A stretch of 64,000 bases of DNA from the NCBI GenBank assembly GCA_963920525.1, contig OY986436.1:10252001-10316000 (forward strand). Direction: 5' to 3'. Position 1 is the stretch's first letter. Every line of letters starts with the position of its first letter. The position numbers and the translations under genes were made by a program. Shown one piece after another: positions 1-12,243 of this stretch. This DNA is from Dichetophora obliterata (taxonomy: Eukaryota > Arthropoda > Insecta > Diptera > Sciomyzidae). The notes under the pieces were generated by a model, which was not told where the DNA came from, did no database searches, and worked only from the letters and a program-made list of their open reading frames with translations.

Positions 1-2100
1 ACGAAAACATTGCACACGCCATTAATATAAACTTGAATATGAATGTCATAAGAGGCATGGAAGATCCTAATGAAATCTATGATAATATTGAGCGAGTAAT
101 ACTAGAAGCTATTGAGGTAAACTAAAAAGATTTAATTACTAAAACCAAAATAAAACATATAATTTCAACTTGAGTCAATAAAGAATTCTTAGCTTTAAAA
201 ATTCGGAGCAACGTGTATAAAAAACTAAATCGTCAACCACTCAGGCTAGATATCAGAAACCCTCTTGATGGACTTAACAGCACTATTAAAAGCGTAAGGA
301 AAATACTTATTGATAACTATTATATCAAGAAATTAACGGATGTCAAAGGAGATATGAAAGCTATGTGGAAGACTGAATGGTTTTTTTTAATCGGACTGCT
401 CGGACGACTACTATCGAGAAAGTGGAAATTTCAGATGGAGCAATTTTAACGGATGAACGAGAGGTGGCAAATTGTTTAAACCAGTTTTTTTGCAAGTAGA
501 TCGGTTGACATAGTAGAAGCAATTAAAACTGAAGAGGGCGACCATATAAATGCATTCAGAACGCTAAGATTATCAAATGAGCAATTTACATTTGAAGAAG
601 TAATGGTAGAAGAGGAGGAAAATATCATTCAGCAGACAAATATAAAAATGCATAAGAATATATTAAATACAGCCGTGTGTCATTAAAAATTCGAAAACCG
701 CGATTGCTAGAGTAATGGTTCCTTTATATACTGCAATTATAAAAACAGGCACTTATCCTGCTAAACTCAAGCGTCAAAAAGTAATTCCAATATATAAAAG
801 GGGAGATAAATCCAAAATTCAAAACTATAGGCCGATTGCGAATTTCTCAATACTAAAAAATTTAATAGAAAAAATAATGAAGCATCAAATACGTAAGCGT
901 TTGGAAGAGACTGGATTTATATATAATCAGCAGTTTGGATTTCGACAGCGATCAGGTACACAACCGGCATTGGTACAGACAATCGCGCGAACTGGAATAG
1001 AGGGTGTAAAGAAGTAGGCGGCGTATTCATTGATTTGCAAAAGACGTTTGAATGTGTAAGTCATGACATTCTTGTGGAAAAAGTAGAGTTTGTTGGATTT
1101 CAAGATATGATGAAATGCAATTGATGAGTAATTACTAAAAAGACAGACAACAAATTGTATATAATGGTAAAGTAACAAGCGAACTGCAAAGAGTAATATT
1201 GGAAGTACCACAAGGTAGTGTTCTTGGAACTTTGCTTTTTTAATTTTTATTAATGATATAAAAAACATTACGCTGAATGGTAAATTATTCCTTTTTGCTG
1301 ATGACATTGCACTCTTTTACCCAAGTTTATCACGTTTGACACTTAGAGCGAAGCTTGAATATGATGTGTCAATTTTGAAGGAATTTTCCCGCTTCAATAA
1401 GATCGCACTAAACGAAGTTCATAGTATTCTCATCGCAGCACAATGAACCCGAAAAGTTAAGGTTTAATGTTAATGAAACTGAAGTTGAGGAGGAAGATAG
1501 AGTCAAGTGCCTCGGCCTTTTATTCAATTCAACGACAACCTCTCATGGAATCAACTTATAATAAGTGTGATAAAATAAAGATTTGGGCTTATACAAGTTT
1601 AGGAATAAACTTATTGTGGATACTATGTACTTAATATATATGTGTCGAGTTCACTCGCACCTATCATACTTGACGATGTGTTGGGCTTATAAAAATACAA
1701 TTGAGTTAAAAAACTACAGAGAATGCACAACAAATGCATGAAAGCCGTCTTCAATCTCCACCCAAGATTTCCAAGTCACCAACTTTACACACCAGAGCTG
1801 AAAAATGTTTTACCATTAAATGGACTGTATAACTACCAATTACTACTGCAAGAGTACAAGAATTTAAGAAACATCAGTTATAATACTACACAGCTAAGGC
1901 AGCATTCGCATAATTTTGACACAAGAAACAAGCAATTTAGTAGTGGCGAATGTAGTCGAGAGCTTACGAAACAACGTTACTTATATGCGGGACCTAATGC
2001 TTACAATACTTTGCCGGAAAATATAAGAAATTAAGTATCAATTAGTTCATATAAAAATAAATTGAAGAAGTACATCCTAACTAGCAATTAATAGATTTTG
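1..2100 (+). pseudogene. Decayed non-LTR retrotransposon (RT relic, CR1/Jockey-like)
   Basis: Successive short frames read as one decayed non-LTR polymerase. Frame 213-449 resembles the linker before the reverse transcriptase. Frame 715-1017 carries the RT start (VIPIYKRGDKSKIQNYRPI, then QFGFRQRSGTQ). The catalytic box appears as FLFADDIALF near 1290-1310. Frame 1723-2034 matches the C-terminal tail common in CR1-like elements (FDTRN...LYAGPNAYNTLPENI). At least four frameshifts or stops separate these blocks, so it cannot be active. No poly-A tail or target duplication was identified, and the 5' end lies before the window. Clade is uncertain; CR1/Daphne or Jockey are both possible. Confidence 0.8.
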
Positions 2101-2279
2101 TACATACATATGATTTGAAAAAATGATCTCATAATGATAAGACTGAAATATATTATATAATTTAAGAATGGTAGCTAAGCCAGATGGATAAGCTCCTTCA
2201 TAGCCTTAGGACAATGGAGCAAAGTATTGTAAATTTATATAAAAACATATTTTTAAAATGGAAACATTAAAAAAAAGTC

Positions 2280-2520
2280 ATGCCCAATTCAAAGATTTTT
2301 GCAAGTCAAGAGATTTTGTAACGTAACGCCAACACATATTTTTGCTTATATCTTAAAATCTTTTGGGGTCGATTGTTCTCATTGTTTTAACTTAATACAA
2401 TGCTACTTAATAACTACGCAAATAGAAAAAAGCCTTTTTAAAAATTAGACATTTTCATTATTTTTTAAATACTTCTTCTTACAAATCGTCCGTAACGCCA
2501 GTTTGGAATTGCCTACATAT
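2280..2520. repeat. Partial copy of element L (right part)
   Basis: The stretch with ACGTAACGCCAACACATATT, later ACTACGCAAAT and a GTCCGTAACGCCAG block closely matches 21895-22134, which lies inside a copy of element L with recognisable ends. Here the right end is degenerate (GGAATTGCCTACATAT against GGAAATGCCCATAT), and no left end was found. Confidence 0.5.
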
Positions 2521-2537
2521 ATTTCTAAATTTAATAA

Positions 2538-2817
2538 GGCTATTCACAGCTTAAGCGTACATTTATAGCAATTGTTATTGTTGAAACTGTGAGCATCCCG
2601 CCATGTGACTGTCGTATTCAACAATTATGCAACCCTGTGATGTATATATTGCGACAGTAGACAGCATAAAAAAACGAGGCACACAAAACACGTCCAAGGG
2701 CTAACCTTATTTACGCGAGTTTGCGTATTTGCGCTTAAACGCATAACAACAAAGCAAAATACGCTTTCGTAAATTAGCGTACAAATAACTGACCAGCGTA
2801 TTTAAACTGAATAGCCC
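2538..2817. mobile_element. MITE 'M' (280 bp, TAA duplication)
   Basis: Imperfect inverted ends GGCTATTCAC...GTGAATAGCC-like: left GGCTATTCACAGCTTAAGCG, right end ACTGAATAGCCC. The element is flanked on both sides by TAA (2535-2537 and 2818-2820). It has no coding capacity. The 3-bp TAA duplication and G-rich tips suggest a PIF/Harbinger-mobilised MITE; that superfamily assignment is inference. Confidence 0.65.
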
Positions 2818-3654
2818 TAATAAAAATTTATAGAAAAATATAAGGCATCGTATCTTTTTTTATATATAAGACAAAAATAATAGTATTAATATTAAATCCA
2901 TACATATGGAAAAAAGTTAACACATTTCAAGTTTTTCTATTAATTGTTTTCATGCTTACATTTATGTATTTGTTATTAGACAAGTCCGTCCATTCGTGAT
3001 AGAAAAACTACCATTGTTTGCTGTTACTTCTTTAAAAAGTTTGATGAACTCATCCACCACAAAGATTTTTCCTTAAACGTTTATTTTATAAATATTTCAT
3101 ACGCTAAAAATTTATTTAATTATTCATGAACCAGAGTTAATACTCTTATAGACAACAACTTAATTAAATTAACTATAACAACGTGTAAATATATAAACAA
3201 TATATTCACTTAAATTACATAAATCAATAATAAAATAACAATAGACATAGGAAAAGTTATGAACATCATATATCACGTGCCATAATGATAAGAGTTAGAA
3301 TGTCTTTATTTATTTATTTTATTACGGTCTACGGATTATACAATCTTACAGTCTATTACAAATCTTAACCTAATTGAATAATATGAACAATTCTATAATT
3401 ATTAATTTAATATTAATTTAAAACTCAAATTAAAATTAATTTAAACATATATTAACACTAGCGGGCCCGACAGACGTTGTTCTGCCCCAATTCAACTAAT
3501 ATCTTTGTGATAATTTTCATTTTGTGAATTTTTGAAAAGTGTGGAAGTGTGCAAGCAACGTGCCATTCGAGCCACACATGCCAACGTTTCTTTTTGAAGC
3601 TTCTATTCGTGGTTATCAAAACCGTCTTAAAATATTGTAGGTATAAAAGCTTCA

Positions 3655-3968
3655 TATATATCAGAGATCTGCAACGGATAGCTTTTTTGCGACTCTGAGT
3701 ATATCCGAAAAAAATAAGTACAAAAACCTACTCACCCTTAGCACACGCAACTCGACTCATATTCTCTTCTACGAAGCTAGAATGCGGCGGCTCAAATAAA
3801 TATGAGTATCCTAAGTCATGAGTCGGATCGGGAAATATCGTGTTTTTTCGGTTCATAAACACTTATGGTTGTTGTCATCTTGCTGATACTTATCCTACTT
3901 GCCGAAATACTCACAATCGACACAAGTAGCCGAATCACTCGGCTCATCTGCCACAGATATGAAAGAGA
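3655..3968. repeat. Repeat 'J' copy 1
   Basis: Left tip ATATATCAGAGATCTGCAAC matches, inverted, the tip near 8520-8545 (CATTGCAGTTCTCTGATATA) and the tip near 28495-28516 (TTCGTTGCAGATCTCTGG). The body carries many scattered GAGTA/TACTC words (for example CTCATGAGTCGGATCGGG region). A decayed right tip (CTCATCTGCCACAGATATGA) lies near 3945-3968. Probably a non-autonomous DNA element; class unknown. Confidence 0.45.
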
Positions 3969-4896
3969 GCGCAGCAGTAAATAGTGAGCGAGTTTTTTGT
4001 ATTTGTTTTGTGCTATTTTTTCCTGAGCATTTAGATACCAACAGATGTGTTATTCTTGTGTTGGTTTTTGTTTTTATCTTACACAGTGAAAGCTGCGCAT
4101 GAGGTAAAGTTGTTGAGGCTTAAAAATAATACGCAGTTTCGATAGTATCGTGTCATTAATTTTCTGCAATCAGCAATTATTATTAAATTTGTAAAGTCTT
4201 TTTTTTATTTTTCTGTAACCTGAAATTGCTAAATCACATGCGCATATTTTAAATTAAACTTCTATTGCACGTGTTTACATATAAGAAGCAAACACACGTG
4301 CTCCGCACAGTGGTTGAGACCCCTACAAAAGTCAATAAATAGAAGGACTCATCGTAAATCAATTAAATTTCGTGTATTATTTGGAATTTGCTTTAAAAGA
4401 ATACACACAAAAATATTTTTAAATCCGCCCTCAATCACGCCTACCTCCCATACAACACAAATATTTAAAACGCCATATTTTTTTTGTCTTGAACCAATAC
4501 AAGAAGCATTCTGTCAGAAATCTTCAATATATGTATAATATAAAAAAAAGTTCTTTTTGCCACGCCCACCTCCCACAAGGAATTTTCCACTTCACGTGTT
4601 TTCCCCAATTTCAACTTCAATGAAGCGCAGCATCTAAAGTGTTTTAATTAGTTTTTTATAGTATTCAAACATATTATTTGTTTGCTTTTTATAAAAACGG
4701 AAAAAAATCATAAAAAAAGCTTATGGTTCCTTTAATATTAAAAAAAAAAAAAAAGGTGTGAACCTCATGCGTTTTGCCAGAAATTGGCGCTGGTTATAAA
4801 TGTGATACTATCAACAGTTAAAAAGATAATAGCATACTTTTTGGCATTGTGATAAAGTGAGCACAGGTCGTGTAGCATAAAAACATGGCTTGCAAA

Positions 4897-5327
4897 TACG
4901 GAGAAAACTGTTTGCAAAATTAGTATTATGGTTAAGCAAAACTTGCGCTTGATTCTCAGCCACTTCTAAATTATGCTAAATTTCAGCAATAACTAATCAA
5001 TATGTGCTATTCCAATTTATAATAATTAAGTAAATATTTGCTTGAATTAAGTAAAAATTTGCTATTCCAATTTATAATAACTAAGCAAATATTTGCTTGA
5101 ATTAAGAAAAAATTTGCTTTTCAGTTCATAATAACTTAGCAAAATTTTGCTTGAATTTAATCAAAATTTTGCTTTTTCCTAAATACACGAGGAGTGATTG
5201 CAAATTGCACTAAATAAGCTAAATTAGCAATCTTTTTCTTAAATCACATTGTGATTGAGCAAAGTTTTGCTGATTTGCTTTTAAGCAAAACATTTGCTTG
5301 ATACAAGCGAATTAAATTTTCTCCGTG
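4897..5327. mobile_element. Small inverted-repeat element with ~55-bp internal tandem repeats
   Basis: Ends read ACGGAGAAAA on the left and TTTTCTCCGT on the right, with TTAAGCAAAAC-type subterminal words on both arms. Between 5006 and 5175 a unit of about 55 bp is repeated three times (TTGCTATTCCAATTTATAAT, second near 5061, third more diverged near 5116). Non-coding. MITE-like; target duplication not resolved. Confidence 0.5.
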
Positions 5328-6970
5328 AACGAACTCTAATTCTGTTGTTTGGAATCAAAGAATATATATTTCACTTTCAGCTAATTGAAGATGTTTGAAG
5401 AACATTTCTTGACAAGGGAATTTGAATATTTAAATAGTTTTGAAAGCATTTTATTGCGAAATTCATTAAAATGTTTCATAGTAAGCTATAAGAAAATGTG
5501 AATAAATTTAACTTTTTACATATCACATTACTGTTTTACAAATTCAATTTAATTGTAATTACATAAAAAATATATACTATGCATTAACATAGCAAATTAA
5601 TAAACTGAGAAACACGCTATAGAATACTTAAGTACTCTTGTAGCGAGGGACTTGGTAAGACGGCAAATAAAGCGTCAGTACCAATTTACTCGCGTAAGTG
5701 TGAAAAAGAGTCGTTCGTTTACTTGGTACGCTTTTAAATTAAAAAATAATATTCTTTTCTTTTCAATATTTTCTGTCGTAATGAAAATTTTATTTTATAA
5801 TTTTGAAATATCTCAAATAATTTTCGTTGAAATATAAATTATATTTTAAAAGTATTTTAAAGTAAAGTAAAGTATTAAATATTTAAATAATATGACAAAG
5901 AGTGAAACTATATAATGACAATAATTGCAATCGTTACACTCTGTAAATATATTCTAGTATTGCAAAAGAAGAATTATAACATTTTAAACAATTTATCGTA
6001 TTTAGTAAGTAAATGCTTTCACTATTTTCATTACAAATTTAACGATTTTAAATAAAAAAATATACCTATGTATTAATATGCCACACTTTCGTAAGAAGTC
6101 ATCGGTTAATAAAGAAATGCTTAAAAGCATACTAAAGAAAATGACTATAGTAATAATCCTTGAGACTAAACAAATCTATATTTTCTTCGAAACGCATTTA
6201 GTTTTTACCAAATGTTGTTCAAGGATGCAAAAAATTCTGTCAGTTTTTTTTTAATCGCTCAACTTAAAGTCCAATTTATTTATTTATTTAAAATATCGTC
6301 GACATCCGAAGATCATTATGTTTTATTCTGCTAAAAATAAATGAACTTTTTTTGTCATATCAACTTTGCCTAAGAAATTTATTGCAAAAATAAAAATTTT
6401 TTTTCAAGTATGCAAAAAACTTTTTCAATAATGCTTTTTGTACTTAAAATAAAACCAGAGTGCAATATATTTTCTCAATTGTCTGTATTGAAAAATATCA
6501 ATCAACTCTTGAAAATATCAATATTTTACGAAATTTTTTCAAAATTTTTACATCACTCATATTTTAAGGCGTCTAACAGAAAACCTATATATATATATCT
6601 GATAAATATTTTAGAATCATGCTAATTAGAATATTCTTAAACAACGCAAAGAAAAAAAATTCACATAAAGAGGTTATCACTTTTGGTATTTATTTCCAAC
6701 TTTCAACCACTGTGCGCCGGCCTTTTTATTTTGTTTTATTTTTGTTTATGTCTAACAAACCAAAATCACAAGCGTTGTTATTGTTTTTTCTCCATAGAGT
6801 GCAACAATAAAATACCAAGAACGAGTTTTCGAGAAAAAATAAACAAAAAATGAGAGCTCACATGGCCTGCAGACATATACTTACGAAAAGTGCATAAGCA
6901 AAAAAAAAAACTAAATAGCGCTGAGAGACGTTGGCAGAGAAGGAGCAGTACTCAGAGTACACTCAAAATA

Positions 6971-8286
6971 CAGGGTTGCCCATATTCGACGGACCCATCT
7001 GGCAACGCCATAACTTTTGACAGAGATGTCAGATCGCTTAATGACATACCGCGTTTGAAGCATCAGTCCAAGCAGATTTTTACCATGCAACAATACACGC
7101 CACGCGGGCGCTCTGAAATAGTTGAAATTTACATTCAACAGAAGAAGTCAATTGTGAAAACTCAACGTGCTTTTAAAAGATTAAAAAATGTGAGAAGTGC
7201 GCCTTCTAAGAACACCATTAAGCGTTTATACGAAAAATTTTCGACTGGTGAGGCTCTTTCTAATCCGAAGAGGCCAAATAAAAGTCGACCAAGGCGATCG
7301 GCCGAGAATATCGCTGCCGTACGAGCCAGTGTTGAGAGGTCCCCAAGAACATCCCAAAAACGCCGTTCTCAGCAGTTGGGCATGGCTCGGTCCACTTTAC
7401 AACGGATTATTCGCGTTGATTTGCATTTGTTCCCGTACAAAATTCAATTGACGCAAAGATTGTTGCCTGCGGACAAGCCTCGTCGATTGGAATGGGCCAA
7501 AGAGTCTTCGAAATGGCCGAAGATGACGAGGAATTTTGGAACAAAATTATCATGTCCGATGAAGCCCATTTCACATTGAATGGGACCGTAAATAAGCAAA
7601 ATTGCCGTATTTACGCCACTGAAAATACTCAGGAGATTCAAGAAGTGCCTCTTCATGACGAAAAAGTCACAGTTTGGTGCGGCGTTAGTGCGAAAACGGT
7701 CATTGGGCCGTTTTTATTCCAAAATGAAAATGGCCATGCTGTTACCATCAACCAGGAGCGTTATCGCGACATGATGACCAATTTTGTGATGCCAATTATT
7801 CGTCGAAAGCGTATGAGGCAGTTCTGGTTTCAACAAGACGGCGCTCCACCGCACACAAGTCGCATAACAATCGATTTTCTGAAGAATTTGTTTCCGGGCC
7901 GTTTGATGTCGAAAAGTGGTGATTTGGACTGGCCACCGCGTTCGCCCGATTTGACGCCGCCTGGCTTCTTCTTGTGGGGATATTTGAAGTCAAAGGTTTA
8001 CGTTAACAAGCCAAGGACCGTAGAAGAGCTCAAGGACAACATTCGTGAAGAAATAGCCGCTATTCCGGCCGAAATGTTGGCGAAAACGATGGAAAATGCT
8101 GCAAAAAGGGCACAATACGCCATCAACGCCAGAGGCGGCCATTTGAGAGATATTATATTCAAAAATTGATGTAAACAAATCTGCTTGGAACAAATTAAAT
8201 GATTAAGATTGCCAACCGCCAAATTTTTATTTTTTTCTTTGATTTTTTTAAAAAAAACATGGGTCCGTCGAATATGGGCAACCCTG
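6971..8286 (+). mobile_element. Mariner element, DD41D ('rosa'-like), intact ends
   Basis: Perfect 28-bp terminal inverted repeats (6971-6998 and 8259-8286, tip CAGGGTTGCCCATATTCG) sit between TA dinucleotides (6969-6970 and 8287-8288), the target duplication expected of IS630-Tc1-mariner elements. At 1316 bp the element has the usual mariner length. It encloses a single transposase gene in + orientation. Right of it (8289-8545) continues repeat J, so the mariner seems to have landed in that older repeat. Class: DD41D mariner, known as 'rosa' from Ceratitis rosa. Confidence 0.92.
7085..8169 (+). pseudogene. DD41D mariner transposase, frameshifted, third catalytic Asp lost
   Basis: The start chosen is ATG 7085 (MQQYTPRGRSEIVEIYI), just inside the left TIR; the frame is open further upstream but that would cross the TIR. 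The N-terminal part (to about 7510) carries the paired helix-turn-helix region (NTIKRLYEKFSTG, later LGMARSTLQRII). Near 7500-7515 the reading frame jumps by -1, consistent with loss of one base, and continues to the stop at 8169. The second frame has MSDEAHF (first Asp), QQDGAPPHTS (second Asp) and SPDLTPPGFFLWGYLKSKVY. Spacing to the position usually held by the third Asp (P-x-D-FFLW) is 41 residues, defining DD41D, but here that residue is Gly. Both faults make the protein inactive. Total length would be about 360 residues, normal for mariners. Confidence 0.9.
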
Positions 8287-8288
8287 TA

Positions 8289-8545
8289 CATTCGGATCGA
8301 GTGCTTTTGTAATAAACTGACTCAACGCACTCATTAAAACCGGCTCGAAGTGGATCGGATCACGCCGCTCTCGAATATGAGAATGCATTTATACCCGAAG
8401 AAATGCTAATAAGCCGAATGCCTATGAGTATTTTACACATATTATTAAGTATGGATAGAGTTGAGAACAGCACGACACTCGGGTATGATTTGAGTATCCG
8501 AATTCTGTCGGATACTCATTGCAGTTCTCTGATATATATGTCTTA
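8289..8545. repeat. Repeat 'J' copy 2 (right part, split by mariner)
   Basis: GAGTA/TACTC-rich stretch ending in ACTCATTGCAGTTCTCTGAT, an inverted match to the left tip of the copy at 3655. It starts directly at the right end of the mariner, and its left half is not clear on the other side (the stretch 6890-6968 holds only GCAGTACTCAGAGTACACTC). Confidence 0.45.
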
Positions 8546-8559
8546 AAAAAAAACCTACC

Positions 8560-9120
8560 CAGATTTGGGATAATATGGTTCCAAAAACCATAATTATTTT
8601 GCAACCTGAAAATTGCATTTTTATTGAGTAAAAAAATGTTAAAGAAATTATAGGTTTTATTGGATAAACACCTCCCTAGGGGCATTTAATGTTCAAAAAG
8701 TTGTTAAAATTTTGAAAAAAAATATTTTACACGGTTACTATTATTTTTGTTTTTATTGCTTAGGCAAAGCATAATTATTTTTGTGTTTTTCTTCTATTCT
8801 CCGGACGCTTGTTCAATGCGAATTGAGTGAGATCACATTCGAAGTCGAACTGACATCTATATATTATTTATACTCTGTTTTTTTTTACAAATAAATGTAA
8901 AACTAAAAACACATGCTTTTTTATACTGCATTTTTTTTTTTTTTTTGTTATATACATACAAACACGTTTTTTCAACGTTATTTGTAGGTAAAAAAAATTT
9001 TTTTAACAATAAAAACACTAATTTCGGACACTTTTCTTTGGTCAAAACGTCAAACGTGTTTTTATGTTGCATTCATTTGTACATTAAAAAAAGTAAAAAT
9101 ATGACGAGATAACAACATTT
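8560..9120. other. No recognisable feature
   Basis: AT-rich DNA with homopolymer T runs (8926-8947). I see no coding signal, no inverted ends and no RNA-like motif. Confidence 0.5.
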
Positions 9121-9371
9121 TTTACTTACCAAAAATAGTAAATCAAATCACGTCCTGCGGCTACTGTTACGATTTCGTAGTCGGTCCAACTTTGCACCCA
9201 CAGTACGGACAAACGGCTAAACCAAAACTGACGCGGCTTGGCAGGTGTTCATACAAAGATTCAAAGTTTTTTTAGGAGGAGATACCAACCATCGGCCATT
9301 GCACATGTCTGAGATACAGCTATGTCGTACAAAATAGGGTGACGATATCGTTACACTAGCCACACGGAGGG

Positions 9372-10320
9372 TTAATATTTGTTGTAAGATCCATTATTCT
9401 TGATAACCGCTGCACATCTGAGCGGCATCGACTCTATTAAATTAGATGTGTTCGTATTAGGTATTTGTTCCCAGTGAAGTTTCAGGGCTTCATACAGTGC
9501 AGTCTTATTGAAAAACCTTTGACCAGAAACTTTTACCTTCGAAATCCCAAAAAGATTTTCGATGGGATTCGTCATTGTGATAGTGCCGGCCAATTAAGGA
9601 CTTGAATCCCATTGTCTCTAATGTAATCTTTGATGAGCTTTGAAGTGTGCTTCGGGTCGTTGTTGGGCTTAAACGTTGGCTGAAGCAGCATATTCCACTC
9701 TGCATGTGGTCGCATCTTGCTTTCTAAAATGTCGTTATATACAAATCTATCCATAATTCAATCGATTTTTTGAAATGGTTCAACTTCATTATAGAAAAAA
9801 ACAAGTTCAGACCATAATACCTCCGCCTCCGTGTTTAAAATTTGTTTTGCAGTTTCGGGTCGAATACCTGGTCGTCGCCGTACCATGCATATTCCATCTG
9901 AATTAATAAAGTTGTACTTTGATTCACCACTAAAAAAGAATTTTCCCTTTTTGAACGGTCTAATTTAGGTGCTCTTTTGCGAGACTGAGTCTAAAAAACA
10001 ATAAATTGCAACTCGTCACAATTTCAGACAGAATTGTTTAAATTATAGCACCTCACCTTGTTTTTTATTCTTAGCTGTAAGCAAAGGTTTCTTTGCCGGT
10101 CTGTAACTTCTTAAATTTTCCATCTATCCACCCTCCAACTAACTATCACCCATCTTCCGAATCTCCCCTGAGCGTTGGTTCAATCTAAAAAAAAAATCAT
10201 TCTCAACGGCTCGTCTTCCAACAGTGCTGTTATGGATATCTAAATCAAGTGTCCGAACAACCTCTCTCTTTGGATGTGGCAAATGGATTTCGTTCGAACA
10301 CGCTACAAATGTTCCGTGTC
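9372..10320 (-). pseudogene. Tc1-like transposase relic (DD34E class)
   Basis: Read on the minus strand. About 10320-10060 gives HTH-like text (VRTLDLDIHNSTVGRRAVEN) followed by RPAKKPLLTAKNKKQG, the region before the DDE domain. About 9960-9770 gives KGKFFFSGESKYNFINSDG and RRRPGIRPETAKQ; the expected first Asp (S-D-E-S) is Gly. Frame 9754-9572 has MDRFVYNDIL and NNDPKHTSKLIKDYIRDNG, then WPALS. After a frameshift, frame 9593-9372 continues with NPIENLFGISKVKV to the C-terminal tail. So the order HTH, SDES, QDNDPKHT, NPIENLW is preserved, but several frameshifts and a lost Asp mark it as dead. Terminal repeats were not found. Confidence 0.8.
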
Positions 10321-10329
10321 ATCACGCAG

Positions 10330-10490
10330 CGATGAGAAGTCTCATAGCACATATACACCAAGTTTCATTTAAAGCATGCAAAACTCGGTAATTATAATGC
10401 TTTCTAAAAAGTGGGCATAGTTATAGTTCGACCACGCTCATTTTTAGCTGAGTTGCCGAGAGTAACCATACGAACTCAATTACAAAATTT
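10330..10490. repeat. Repeat family P fragment
   Basis: Contains ATATACACCAAGTTTCATTT and GAGTTGCCGAGAGTAACCAT, diagnostic words of the tandem family seen in full at 28808-31040. Confidence 0.55.
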
Positions 10491-11107
10491 TGTTGAAAAC
10501 TTGAAACACACAAAAAGTTTTTAGTACTAATTTTATTTTTTGGTGAAATAGAAAAAAATTAATCAAAAATGATAGTGCTGGCTGAAATGAATAACACAGT
10601 CATGTTACAATAACTCAGTCATGTTACAAAGGATTGCATTTCTCTCTTTTTTTTTTGAAATTTTGATTAATTGTCCGTCCAATCGTGTTTCAATATTTTT
10701 CACTTTCGTTTCCCTTTTAATTTTTTATAATTTTGCAAAAACAACCTTAACGAATTTATTTATTTCTTCCTTTTGGATTTGTCAAAAGCTTCTACTTTTG
10801 GAAATAATTGAATTGAATAATCATGTCTTCATTGCTTATTTTCTTAAAAACAAGATCATCAAAATAACACACAAATTGCAGTACTACAACTGAACAACGA
10901 ACTCGCCTTCATATGCGAAAAATAAAATGAAGCGCAACGCCAAAATTTCGAAAATAACAAAAGGAACACAAAAAAAAATTACAGTACGGAGCAAGTTTTA
11001 TCTTTCCCCGTCGTCACCAAAAATTCACTTAAACTCACCACGATTGCCTACAAACTCAAATTCTTGCTTTTAAGTCTTGCCCAGTGCCCAATGCCCAATG
11101 GCAATAA

Positions 11108-11249
11108 GGGGCATGTCGCACGTAGCGGACACGGACAAATTTGTTGCTGTTTTCACGGGTAAAAGAATCTCTCTCAATTTCCAGTTTCTTATTTTACCCG
11201 CGAAAACAACAACAAATTTGTCCGTGTCCACGCTAGTGTGACAAGCCCC
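11108..11249. mobile_element. Palindromic MITE (142 bp, TAA duplication)
   Basis: Two arms of about 57 bp (tip GGGGCATGTCGCACGTAGCG on the left, CGCTAGTGTGACAAGCCCC on the right) with a central spacer of about 30 bp. Inner arm words ACACGGACAAATTTGTTG match nearly perfectly. Direct TAA duplications lie at 11105-11107 and 11250-11252. Non-coding. Confidence 0.8.
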
Positions 11250-11394
11250 TAAGGGGTCCATAAAGAGTAATGGTGTGGTGAAAGAATCATGACAATTTCT
11301 CAACTCGTTTCTGAGTTATACTCAAAAAAATTTCCCTTTAAACACTGCCACAGCAACAACAGCGCAATCTACCGAGTCAAACTTTCAAATTGGG

Positions 11395-12180
11395 TTATAT
11401 CAACTACAGACCCAGCCACACACACCCAATTTCATCAAAATCGGTCCAGCTGTTTAGGAGGAGTTCAGTGACAAAGCCATGTACAGAGGAATTTTATGTA
11501 TAAAGATATTCCCCGGCACATGTTGTCCTGCCACCGCCTTACTGCCATATATGAATTTTTAATGCTAATCGGAGAAAAACATTTTATATTTTCATAATTT
11601 TTAGTGTAGTTGCCGAGCGTAACTATCAGCCCAATTCTGAATGATTTTTCCCGGGGAATCGGGAAAAGGGAATTTTAATTTTAAAGACAAAGTTCAAAAA
11701 CATTTTGGAAATTTTTAATGTCAATTTGTTCATCAGTTGTAAAAAAAAATGTGATATCTTTATCTACTATCACAAAACTGAAAATTCCCTTTTAAAATTC
11801 GCCGGGAAAAATCATTCAGAATTGGGCTGTATATAAATTAAATTACCAAGTTTTTGCCTAATACAACCAAAATACTCTGAAATATAGCATTTTGATTGAA
11901 TTGTGGGTGGTAAAAGGGGGCGTGGAAACCCATTTTAAGTATACTTGCCGACAGTAAGCCTACAAACTAAATTACCAAAGTTTAGTCTTATACGACTAAA
12001 AATGTCTTAAATATATAGTTTTTATTGATTTGTGGGCGGTGAAAGAGGGCGTGGCAAACATTTTCTCTATTACAAACCTTATAATTACAAACACAACAAA
12101 AAAAAATCCCGAAGCAAATCGGATGCTTCGTTCTAGAGTTATGGAATTAGTAACACATTTCACGACTTTGTTTTATGTAT
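11395..12180. repeat. Repeat family P, second locus
   Basis: Begins with a tail-type block (ATCGGTCCAGCTGTTTAGGA), then at 11504 the head word TTCCCCGGCACATGTTGTCC, and two or more units of the form TGCCGA-agTAA-cc with GATTTGTGGGCGGT (near 11905 and 12030). The same head, unit and tail order occurs at 28808-31040. A G-family MITE interrupts it at 11627-11829. Function unknown. Confidence 0.65.
11627..11829. mobile_element. MITE family G, copy 1 (203 bp)
   Basis: Ends CAGCCCAATTCTGAATGATT and, inverted, AATCATTCAGAATTGGGCTG. Inner blocks include a GGGAAAAGGGAATTTTAATT stretch and TGTGATATCTTTATCTACT. TAT occurs directly on both sides (11624-11626, 11830-11832), so the host P repeat appears cut at this point. 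Non-coding. Confidence 0.75.
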
Positions 12181-12243
12181 ATAAATTTTAGATTTATAAA
12201 ATTTATTACATAAACGAATGCATCCAGCAAAAGATTAATTTCA

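Noticed and set aside
4897..5327. CRISPR-like array from the ~55-bp repeats
   Set aside because: There are only three adjoining units without spacers, inside inverted ends, in an insect genome.
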